Of a DNA stretch of 64,000 nt, positions 46,920 to 56,336 are shown piece after piece. The stretch is from NCBI GenBank assembly GCA_001179505.1, contig CDMY01000840.1:179572-243571 (forward strand), read 5' to 3'. Position 1 is the first letter of the stretch, and each line of letters starts with the position of its first letter. Both the position numbers and the translations under genes were made by a program. Source of the stretch: Vitrella brassicaformis (taxonomy: Eukaryota; Sar; Vitrellaceae). A model generated the notes under the pieces. It made no database searches and was not told the origin of the DNA. It saw only the letters and a list, made by a program, of their open reading frames with translations.

Positions 46920-47853
46920 ATGCGTTCGCTCACTTCCCTCGTCATGCTGCTGATGCTCGCCTGTGCGGCGAGCGGCTTCCTGCTCGTCCCGCCCCACCTC
47001 CGGGCCATGGACGTGATGGCTCACCGCGCACAGCCCGACACGCGCATGTCCCTCTTCCGGCGACGCCTGGGAGGCATGATGGACCCCTTCGAAGAGCTTT
47101 ACGTGAGCATATGAGCGGTGACACGACAGACGTCTGGTGTGTGTCTACATGCTTCTCTGCTGTGTGCGTGTGCGTGTGTCTGTGTGTCTCTGTGTGTGTC
47201 AGCGGCTGACCGACGAGATGAACAGGCTCCTGCCTCGTGTGAGCGGGTCCTTCGAGATGTCCACCTCGATGGGAGGCTTCTCGCCACGCCTCGACGTCAA
47301 GGAGGAACCTGACGCATTCGTCATCACGGTAAGTAAGACAGGCACGCACACCCCTCCCCTCCCCTCCGCACACAACTCACTCGCTCACGAGTATTTATCC
47401 ATCTCCACACATGCCTGCCTCTTCATGTCGTGTGTCTGTGTCAGTGCGAGCTGGCGGGCATCCCGAAGGAGAACATCAACGTGTCGGTGCGCGATAACAT
47501 CATGACCATCAGCGGTGAGAAGAAGGAGGAGCGCACCGAGGGCACCCCGCCCGGCGAGGCGCCCAAGGAGGGCGAGGAGGCCAAGGAGGGCGAGGAGGCC
47601 AAGACGGGCGGCTACTTCATGCAGGAGAGGACTTACGGCAGGTTCCAGAGACGATTCACCCTGCCTGAGTAAGTGACCCGCAGCCCACAGCACACACACG
47701 CGGTATGGGCATGCACTCACGCCCTGGTTGTGCAGGGATGTGGACGAGAGCAAGATCGCTGCCAAGATGGCTGACGGGGTCCTGACCATCACCGCTCCCA
47801 AGATGGTCAAGACGCCCGAGGAGACCGGCAGGTCCATCAGCATCGAAGAATGA
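46920..47853 (+). CDS. hsp20: Small heat-shock protein (HSP20), probably plastid-targeted
   Basis: Four exons join in phase: 46920-47102, 47203-47328, 47445-47668 and 47736-47853 (216 residues). The leader MRSLTSLVMLLMLACAASGFLLV is a signal peptide, followed by a basic transit-like region. The alpha-crystallin domain runs from SPRLDVKEEPDAFVIT through CELAGIPKENINVSV to the conserved KMADGVLTITAPK (the GVLTI signature). A Glu/Lys/Gly-rich insertion of about 30 residues separates strands beta 5 and beta 7 (KKEERTEGTPPGEAP and on). The protein is an ATP-independent holdase chaperone; plastid location is inferred from the leader. Confidence 0.92.
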
Positions 47854-48936
47854 ACTAGCCGAGAGTAGCGAGGGTGTGAGAGGGGGAGGCATCGGGGGGG
47901 AGGTGATGATGCTTAGGTAGCTGCCTTTTGTAGGTGCGTCGTCGGCGTGTATGAGAGTGTGCGATTGCCCGTTCCATCAGCTCGACGGGAGAACGTTCCG
48001 TGCCTAACAGCGTGGAACGTTCTCTTGGTGAGCTGGTGTACCGGCCAAGCACACACTCATACACGAGGCCAGACAGACAGAGAAAAACTCGGCTTTTTCA
48101 CTGGTGGCTGATTGATGGGGGCGGCCCCGTTTGTGTGCTGTGCGTGGTATGGTATGTATACCTATTTCTGTATGTACATCAGCCCTCTCTTGTCCATCTA
48201 TCTCTATCGACGCCCTCACTACTGACTGCTTGTCACCGAGCGCAGTTTTCCCCTGGTTTGCATCCGTGCGTGTCGTCTGTGAGAGAGAGTGTGTGTGTTC
48301 GTGCCGAGGGGCTGCCCCATTTTCCCGACTGCGGCCGTGAGGGCGCGCGCCTTTTTTCCGTCTGTATCCCTTCATGTGTAAGTTTTTGGTGTCGGTTGTG
48401 TGGTCTGTGTGGTCGGGAGGGAACGACGCGGCTGAGGGCGTACATACCTCTTTTTCATCGTGGCGCGGAGAGAGGATGAATAGCGAAGCTATGAGGGGGT
48501 GTGTGTGTTGTCTGTTGCCATGCGCTGTGGGCATCTGTCCCGTCTTGCTGCGAGCCGGAGCTGTCACCCGAGTGGCACAGGGCCTTTGAGTCGACTGTGA
48601 CGTGTTCGGGTGGGAGTGCTGTGTGCGAGCAAGACGGGAGGGACAAAACAGGCGTAGAGGGCAGACAGGCAGGAAGCAGTTAGCGAGCCTATCGAGGAAC
48701 CGAAGATGAGAGTGGGGGAGCGATGGGTGGACCCTTCATCTGGTAGCTTGGCTGCTGTGTCTGTCATGCATTAGAGATTTATTTGTGGTCGTCAACTCGC
48801 GAGTGTGGACTGGGTCGGCTGGGGGACTGAGCATGAAGTCAAAGATGGTGCATGCGATGGAGTCACTGTACCCACACACGTCCACGCACACACCTAATGC
48901 TGCCTACATCACCAGATCGTCTTCAATGAGAGCCCG
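47854..48936. other. Convergent intergenic region
   Basis: Between HSP20 (+) and EMC8/9 (-). It contains the large hairpin at 47978-48035 and GTGT-rich stretches. No gene was seen. Confidence 0.6.
47978..48035. repeat. Hairpin carrying two GAACGTTC heat-shock-element-like cores
   Basis: Arms GAGAACGTTCC (47989-47999) and GGAACGTTCTC (48014-48024) pair perfectly around a 14-nt loop. Outer arms CAGCTC (47978-47983) and GAGCTG (48030-48035) pair beyond a symmetric 5-nt internal loop. Each inner arm contains GAANNTTC. It lies about 135 bp after the HSP20 stop codon. Confidence 0.8.
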
Positions 48937-50060
48937 TCAGTCTACAAGGGCCCTTGTCGAGTCACTATGCCCGTCATTGCCGCCTCCCTCCTGTCCACCC
49001 TCGCCCATACCCTCGGTCACACCCTCCCGCGACCCCCTTGGCCGCCTGCGACGGGCAGACTCTCCCTGCGCACATAACACGACCACACAAGGACATTGAC
49101 ATGAGAGCGGTGGGTGCATCCTACCTCGTCTGCCGTGGTGGCTGTGGTGGTTGGGGTGAATTCGGGGTTGGTCCAGTCGAGCTCGGGGCACTCGAAGTGG
49201 TTGTCGAAGTCTACGATGTCCACATACCTGCAGACGACCATCGACACGCAACACATACATACGATGGGTCGGGCAGGCATTCAGACGGATGGTTGTGCGT
49301 TTGTATTGTACCTCTCGCTGGAAATGTATTCTCCGGCCGAGTCGATGACGTCTTCACCGATGTGCACGCGGCTGGCAGACACCGATGACCAATCGCCACG
49401 GCTGCCCGCGTAGCACTGCAGCCAGAGAGGCAAGCCAACAGACACACAGGCGCGGATGGCATTCTGAGAAGATGTCTGTCTGTCTGTCTGCAAGTCCGTC
49501 TTACTTTGAGAGCGGGCTGTCCCTCCGGCACCTTCTCTGCATCAAGCTGCAGCCACCCCAGCATACACACAGCACCATACCATACAGGTGCCTGCCTGGC
49601 TGCATTCTTTCATCAGTCACTCACTGACCATAAACACGGCTGCGAAATTGCAGTTGGCCGTGAGCCTGTCGGCGATGGCCTTGCTCACGACGTTCATGGT
49701 CGTGGTGGCGTCGGCATTCGCCTGGTAGTACCCACACAGCGTCACGCCCTCCTGCTTGCAGTACTGCTCTATCTGCCACACACACACACACACACACACA
49801 GAGGATTCCCGACATACATCCTGTGTCGCCTGTGCGCTTGTTTGGTGCTTGCTCCTGACCAGTGAGAAGGCCACTTTGAGCAATGGCGGTAGGATGGAGG
49901 TGTGAAAGAGGGGAAATGCATCGGTGTAGGTGACCTCCCCGCCCTTGCCTTCGCTCCTGCCCACGAGCACCCCGCCCACAGTGCTGCACGAGTACTTGCT
50001 GGCGTGGGAGAGGATCTTGCTGTACGCTGCACTGCTGAACCGATAGCTTCGCTCAGGCAT
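48937..50060 (-). CDS. EMC8: ER membrane protein complex subunit 8/9
   Basis: Six exons join in phase: 49818-50060, 49629-49772, 49505-49546, 49312-49415, 49125-49227 and 48937-49065 (254 residues). Family marks in order: SKILSHASKYSCSTVGGVLVG, DAFPLFHTSILPPLLKVAF, TLCGYYQANADA and the late YVDIVDFDNHFECPELDWTNPEF. EMC8 and EMC9 are MPN-fold proteins without the metal-binding JAMM motif, which is also absent here. They sit on the cytosolic side of the EMC, which inserts membrane proteins at the ER. The Arg/Gly-rich tail (ESARRRRPRGSREG) is unusual for the family. The start is ATG 50060; no ATG lies upstream in frame before a stop. Confidence 0.85.
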
Positions 50061-50201
50061 TGATGCAGATGATGTGCAGATGTCCAAGAAGCAGAGATCT
50101 CGGGACAGAGATCTCGGAACTTCTGTCTGTCAGACGGTCCTATGCTGCTCAGGAGGTGGAGTGGAGTCGTCCAACAGCACCTCAAATGCCCTTTTTGTCG
50201 A

Positions 50202-50209
50202 GGCGAGCT
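50202..50209 (+). promoter_or_regulatory. GGCGAGCT motif between EMC8/9 and the NmrA-like gene
   Basis: It lies 42 bp before the ATG at 50251, in a 190-bp divergent promoter. Confidence 0.35.
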
Positions 50210-50250
50210 AAGCTTGCAGATCTTTGCCTTCCTTCCCCGACGAACAAGGC

Positions 50251-52184
50251 ATGGTAATCGGAGCAGCCGTGCCCCTGGAGCCAGGCAGGACGCGGAGGAT
50301 CTTTGTCTGTGGCGGAACAGGTCAAAAAGAAAGAGGCGCCGTTGATCTCACTGCGTCACTTCCTTCTGCTGTTATTTTGCAGGCAGCCAGGGCGGTGGTG
50401 CCATCTCGCTGCTGCTCAGACACAAGAACACCGTCGTGCGGACGCTCACACGCAACGCAAAGGTTGGCGGCGCGCACACACACACAGAGGGAGAGAGGGA
50501 GGTGCAATTGCACATTTGCAAAGCCCTGTTGTTGTATATGTGTGTGTGTGCAGAGCAATGCTGCCCTGCAGTTGATGAGCAGAGGGGTGGAGGTGATCGA
50601 AGGCGACCTCAAGGATGGTGAGATCCGGCGAGCCTCTCGGTGTGTTAGTGAGTCGTGTGTGTGCGTGTGTGCGCAGAGAAGCCGGTGTGCGAGGCTTTGA
50701 GTGGGTGCGAGGGGTGCTTTGCCTCCACATACTCTGACCATGACGGCACCGAGGGCCAGTGCGGCCGCAACCTCTGTGCTGCCATCATCAAAAACCAGGT
50801 CAGGCAATGACAAACAGCCACCAGAAGGCGCACACAGCTAACGATGTCGCCATGATTCATTCGTTCGTGCAGGTGTCGCTTGTGGTGTTCTCGGGTGGCG
50901 AGCGGATAAACGTCGAGGGCATGGACAACAAGGTGTGCCACCCATCCATCCATCCACAGTGATGCCCTCTCCTCTCGCCGTCTGTCTGTGTCATTGTGGG
51001 TGGGTGGGTGGGTGGGTGTCACTGCCAGGCTGAAATAGAGGACCTGTGGAAGCGGATGATAGCCGAGGCGCGCAAGGAGAAGGGCAAGGGGTGGGTGCAG
51101 CCGCGGATCGTCTTCCTCCACTCGGCATTCTTCATGGAGAACGTCGTCGCGAAACGGGGAACCAAAAGGGTCAAAGTCGACCAGTAAGCTTGCTTACACA
51201 GGAGGCCGGACAGGACACCGACAAGACAAGTGGCTGGAAGGTCATTCGTCCTTCCCTTCTTGCTGCTGCTGCTGCTGTGTGTGTGTGTGTGTGTAGCGAC
51301 CGTCGTCACTATGAGTTCAGTGTGCCGCTAAAGCAGCACATGAGGGTCCCCATGATCGGCGGAGACGACATCGGCAAAGTGGCCGCAGGTATTTATGGCT
51401 CACAGACACAGACACCCAGCCGGCCCAGCCACCTTTCTTCCCTCCTGCTCTTCCTCGTGCGTCAGCGATCCTTGCGGACCCGGAGAGGAGTCTCCATGAC
51501 ACCGACAAAATCCCTTTCCCAAGTGTACGTGACCTCCCCTGACACCACACCACACTATGGTGGCAGGCTGCATCTCCCTCTTTATCTCTCCCGTGTGTGG
51601 GAAATGTCGATCGATCAGATGTGGGAGATCAAGATCGCAGGCGACGCAGTGACCCCCCAGCAGTTCGTCGACACCTTCCTCAGACTCAAAAACAGAAACA
51701 GATCCGAGCAAGACAAAGTGAGCGGCGACCCACCCATCCATCCATCCATCCATCCACACGCTCACTCTTGACACTCCTCTCTCTGTTGCGTTGCAGGTGA
51801 CAGGCGAGTACAGGGAGTTTTCGCTGCAGTTTTTCCGCAGTCTGCCGATCCCCGGTGCGCGTCTGATCGTTGGCATGTACGAGTGGTACCACCGAGGTTG
51901 CCCCGGCCACGAACGGGACCCCGAGAGGTGCCGGCAACGATTCCCAATGCTCCGCTCTCTCGAGCAGTGGATGATTGGTACGCAGGCAGGCAGGCAGACT
52001 GACAGACACGCACAGGGCGGGCGGTCATGATGTGTTGTGTGGTGCAGATGAGGGTTTGGCGCTGATTGAGGCGAATGCGTATGAGGACACGGTGTGGCAC
52101 CGGCTGGAGCAGGCTGCTCAGAGCCTGCTCATCCAGCTGTATGGCCTCTGGATGTCTGTCAACTGTTTTGGCGGCGGAAAGTGA
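50251..52184 (+). CDS. NmrA-like NAD(P)-binding protein
   Basis: Eleven exons: 50251-50320, 50383-50462, 50554-50617, 50677-50798, 50873-50932, 51029-51183, 51297-51388, 51466-51524, 51619-51717, 51797-51977 and 52048-52184 (about 372 residues). The N-terminal Rossmann strand and glycine motif read RIFVCGGTGSQGGGAI, split by intron 1. LTRN, RGVEVIEGDLKD, SLVVFSGGERI, IVFLHSAFFMENV and MIGGDDIGKVAA follow, as in NmrA-like proteins, which sense NAD(P) state or act as atypical short-chain dehydrogenases. No Tyr-x3-Lys catalytic pair is seen, favouring a sensor or binding role. The ninth exon start was chosen to keep frame and could lie further upstream. Confidence 0.75.
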
Positions 52185-52885
52185 AATGATGGGCTAGATA
52201 GATAGATGGGGGCAAATCGGTTGTTTGTGTGTAATGATGTACTAGGTACTTTCTTTCTGTAGTTTTTGCGTCCGTCGGTGTCGTTCCTCTTTATGAGCGA
52301 GGCTGTAATTTTGGTTGGCTGGTTGGTTGGGCGGGTGGGTGTCCAGAAATCATTTTGTGTGTGCAGCAGCTGACGTAATTCGGCACAGCCAAACAGACAT
52401 CCGTATGTGTGTGTGTGTGTGTTGGTACTTGACCGTGAATCAAAGCATGTAATTAGAATGAAGGTGTCCTGTCAGACACGGGGAGCCGTGGGCAAATACC
52501 AGAGGGATTCGTTCAATCACATACGGTCATCATGGGTTCAATTCCTCCAGTGGACCCATGCTGCAAGTTTCGGGGGGAAGTCTAGACTAGCTACCCTAAG
52601 GATCTCACTGGACTGTCTGCAAAACGGATCTCACTGGGCGCGCCGCGAGGACCAGCCGAGGAGCGGCACTAGGATGCGTAGGGTAGCTGCCGTGAAACCG
52701 TGCAAAGGCTGAGGACACAGAGGCGTGCGATCGGTCGATCGGAGTGTGATCGTGCGTGGCCAGTGTACATGAATCGGACTCGCAAAAGACTCGGGAGGAG
52801 GGGGGCAAGGTGCGCGTTAAGGCAACCACCACCACCACCACATACACTGCGAGCTCGGCTGTATGGATCGCTCCAAGAGACAGCC
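52185..52885. other. Intergenic region between two plus-strand genes
   Basis: No gene is supported. The TGCGAGCT motif is at 52848-52855. Confidence 0.5.
52848..52855 (+). promoter_or_regulatory. TGCGAGCT motif upstream of the FKBP-like gene
   Basis: An exact copy, 31 bp before ATG 52886, supporting that start. Confidence 0.4.
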
Positions 52886-53635
52886 ATGAAATTTGGATCT
52901 TGGATCGATGGGAAGAAAGGTGAGCAGGAGTGCGTGACTCATTGAGCTGCATCCGCCGCGAGAAAGCCCTGCTTATCTCGCAGATGTGAGTAGAAGACGA
53001 TTTGGGGGACTCATTTGCTGATCTGTCACTCCGTGCCGCATGTCCGTGCGCGTCAGCAGCAGCAGCAGCAGCAGCAGTTCCCCCGATGAGCGACAGGCCT
53101 GTAGGGCACCTCTACGGCCGTGACGTGTATGCGTTTGGCGATGGCGGCTACGCGTTCGAGGCCAAAGGGGATCTGCGCCCTCTGCGCAAAGAGGACTGCA
53201 AGGCCGTCAGCCTATTCGCCAATTATTCGCCGACGTCCAAAGGTACAGTCTGCCTGCCTGCCTGACTGTCTGTGAGTTCTCTCTGTGTGTGTGGCTTGTG
53301 TGGTCAGTGAGGATACCGACGGCTTCATCCAGCTGCCATCCGGTGTCCGCTACCGCATCGTTCAGCGCGGTGATGGCCAAGCGCCTACACTCAACCAGAC
53401 CGTCCGCATAGACAACCTCGTGTGGCAGGGCGACGGCGAGGGCTTCAACGACCGCTCGCGGCCGCGCTATCGCGAGGTGGATGAGCGCATTGACGACAGC
53501 ATGCCTGAGTGGCGTCGGGAGGCGCTGCTGAGCATGAAGGTGGGGGAGGTCCGGCGGCTGATTGTGCCGGCCACGGTGGAGGACGGCCGCCGCCGACATG
53601 AGCTGCGGCTGTGGGCTATTGTCAACGAGCGTTGA
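52886..53635 (+). CDS. FKBP-like peptidyl-prolyl isomerase domain protein
   Basis: Exon 1 (52886-52919) encodes MKFGSWIDGKK. Exon 2 (53057-53242) begins with a CAG run read as polyalanine and continues MSDRPVGHLYGRDVYAF; exon 3 begins near 53308. The last exon has the FKBP pattern: FIQLPSGVRYRIVQRGDGQAP, QTVRIDNLVWQG, PEWRREALLSMKVGEVRRLIVP. Several aromatic residues of the usual active site are not evident, so isomerase activity is doubtful. The exon 2/3 junction does not keep frame with the obvious GTACAG donor and CAG acceptor. A GTCTGC donor with a GAG acceptor would, or there is a one-base error. An ATG at 53086 is an alternative start. Confidence 0.65.
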
Positions 53636-54847
53636 TGCCCAGGCGGCTTTTCTTCATTGTTTTTTCTTTTTCTTTTTTGTCGTCGGCTGGGGGCAGCGCT
53701 GCCCTCTTGTCTGTGGATGTATGCTTGATGGTCTCTACCTAGCGAGGAAGGGGTGGATGCACAACCGATATGTGAGAAAAAAGAAAGGAGAGCGTGATGT
53801 GGATGGCTGTCTGCGTCAGAGTAGTGTATCTTTGTGGGGTTCTCTCTCCGTGTGCGGGCCGCCTCTGCTGTCCTCGAGCACATCACTCACTCACACATAC
53901 AAGGAGCTGTGAGCTCTCGGGCAGCAGATTCGACAGCGCATGGAGGGAAAGACTGCGCAGGATAGATAGCTGTGGCTGCTGTTCAATTAGCAAGACAGGC
54001 AGTTTTCCGTGGTTTCTCGTGTGTGAGTGTTTCTTGCCTGCGTAGTACGTCGCTGGCCTTTCGGACAAAGGACATAGTGCATGTGTGTGATGTCACGTTG
54101 GGCTGTCAAGCAGACGGTTTCGAATTGAGATGAAATATACCGGTGTGTTGTCACGTCACATCTGCAGCATGGATGTCATGGTCAGGCAGAGGAGGTCTTC
54201 CATCATCACTGACCCCTTCTGCTCTGTGTTCCCCTCCCACATTCCCTCCCACATTCCCCCCCTCCCTCCCTCCCTCCCTATCACATCACACATCGATGCA
54301 CCTTCCCCACTTCACTCACTCCTTTCCGGCTTCCTGTCGCATCTTCTGTTCTGGAGAAGAAGTAGTCATGGGTGTATGTATGGTGCGCATAGATTACACA
54401 TCAACAAGGATCCAATCAGGGCAGCTAGTGCAGACCAGCGGCCGCTGGGCCTGCATGTCTGTCTGTCTGTCTGAGTTAAAAAGAAAAGTCAGACAGACAG
54501 ACAGACATGCAGGCGCCAGCAACGTCAGCTGGCTGTGTACAGCAGGGACATGTTCCCAAATCGGGAAGATGGGGTGGTGTTCAAAACGGAATAAAAAGAT
54601 ACCACGCTCCCAATCGGGAAGCATCACCACAGCTACAGTAGCAAGAGACATCCACCCATCTAGACGTGTACACAACTCACACCTGCGCTGCGCCCCACCA
54701 CAGGAGTGTGTGCGTTGTGTTATTGGCTAGGCTACACGAGAGAGACTGTGGGGTTTAAACGAGACAGGCACCACAGTTCATTCCCAGCTGGCAGGGAAGC
54801 AAACAAACAAACAAACAAACAGGCATCGGTTGGACAGACACACACGT
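53636..54847. other. Convergent intergenic region
   Basis: It contains T-rich sequence just after the FKBP-like gene, CCTCCC and CAGA/TGTC repeats and the long hairpin at 54449-54514. No gene was seen. Confidence 0.6.
54449..54514. repeat. Perfect 26-bp inverted repeat with 14-nt loop
   Basis: Arms 54449-54474 and 54489-54514 are exact reverse complements; each contains GCCTGCATG followed by TCTG units. Five more base pairs follow beyond a one-base bulge. The loop is purine-rich (GTTAAAAAGAAAAG). It lies between convergent genes. Confidence 0.85.
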
Positions 54848-56115
54848 CTACGGACACGCATCCATCTCCAGAACAACACCCCCCAGCAGCACTCTCGGCA
54901 CCGGTTTCACCATCCCCTTGCCCGCGATCACCGACTCCACCTTCATGGAGCGGCCCGCCATAGTCTCTGCACTGGGGCTGAGCACCGGTGTTGCAGTATC
55001 CCCGACAGGTGACAGCTTGTCACCACTGGCAGCAGCAGCAGCAGAGATGTACAGGCCGCGGGAAAAACGACAAGGACGAGTTGGACATGAGCGACTGCCG
55101 GCGGCTGATCTCGGAGGGCAAGCGTGTGGTGGCCAGGGAATGGTGCAACGCGTACCTGCGCACACAGACAGAGACACTCCTGTGGATGGGAGTGTGTGAG
55201 GGGGGGACTGTCTGCCTACTGTGCAAGGACGCTGTGAAGGCAGGAGAGCTCGTTGACAGAGAACCAAGGGTGCTGCTGCCCAGCCACCGGACTCTCCGTC
55301 GCCACAGAGCGGCCCTTGTTGATGAGCGGCGCCCGGAACGACAGCAGGATCTTATCGACGTCCGCGTGTTCGGCGTCGTCATTCCCCGCACCCATGCCGT
55401 CTTCCTGCTCGTCTCCAACGTTGTACGCCAGCTTGGCACATGCCTTCGGAGATTCTCGCAGGTCCGAGAGAGCGTCACACAGGACGGCACATAAGCGCTC
55501 GAAGTCGCCCACTGACCAACACAGAACAGACGGGGGATGTTCGTGTTCGTGTGGCGTGACGTGGCTGAATGCTTCTCCGCTGACATGATATGCGCGCGTC
55601 GATGTTGGCACGACTCAGCTTGTCAACCTCGTGGAAGCTGTCCATCGGGCGTCTCACGGCGAACACGAGCAGCTTCGCGAGGAAGGTCTCGAGCTTGCAG
55701 GAGGCGTCCTTCAAGGCCTCGTGCACACCCGGCAGCTCCGTCTCAACCTCTCTGGCCACCCGCTTGAGCACGGCCGCGTACGTGTGGGGGTTGAGGAACA
55801 AATCGTGAAGGTTCTCCTGTACACACGGACACAGAAGAAACACAGGGATGGGATGGACGGACCGCCCAAGGGGGGAGCCTCAGGGAAGTGCAGTCCTTTT
55901 CTTCCACACACCTTGAGGCACAGGTAGTGTCTCAGCTCAGGGGCGTGTTCGTCCCCCTCTTCGCCGGCCTGTGTGGGGCTCTCAGGTTTGGTCTTCGCCA
56001 GAGGGGGACCTGGTGAGTCCAGCAGCTTCCGTGAGCGCAGAGGCGAGGACGGAGAGCGTGAGAGAGGGGCGCAGAAGTGCAAGGGCATCTTCTCGATGTG
56101 AGGAGGAAGGCACAT
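54848..56115 (-). CDS. Uncharacterised helical protein
   Basis: Exons 55912-56115, 55585-55816 and 55220-55511 join in phase, followed by an exon starting at 55155. A last block at 54848-55025 has coding-like GC-rich third positions, but its join is unresolved. The product starts MCLPPHIEKMPLHFC and has a Ser/Pro-rich basic linker. A helical stretch follows (HDLFLNPHTYAAVLKRVAREVETEL, KLETFLAKLLVFAVRRP), then DFERLCAVLCDALSDLRE and an acidic loop. I recognise no family. It is head-to-head with the FHA kinase gene (start codons 221 bp apart). Confidence 0.5.
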
Positions 56116-56234
56116 GGTCGTTTCGGCCCGCCTCGCCTTATTTGCCGACGCGAATACATACTTGCCAACGCTGACCTGCCATCGGCAACGGCCGAATATC
56201 CAGATCACACACGGCTCCCCTTGTGCGCCCCTGC

Positions 56235-56242
56235 GGCTCGCA
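56235..56242 (-). promoter_or_regulatory. TGCGAGCC motif (reverse) in a divergent promoter
   Basis: GGCTCGCA on the plus strand, one base from the reverse of TGCGAGCT; 95 bp before the kinase ATG. Confidence 0.3.
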
Positions 56243-56336
56243 AAATTTGGTGACTTTCGATGACTTTTGATGATGACGGCGTCGTTCCCGGGCTATACTG
56301 CCCCTCCTCGTCCATTTGGTGACATTTCTTCCCATC

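Noticed and set aside
52535-52575. tRNA-like T-loop sequence (GGTTCAATTCC)
   Set aside because: No flanking 5-bp T stem, anticodon arm or acceptor stem could be formed.
55026-55056. 31-nt GC-AG intron joining the last two blocks of the unknown minus gene
   Set aside because: Much shorter than any other intron here and a poor donor; left as an unresolved 3' end.
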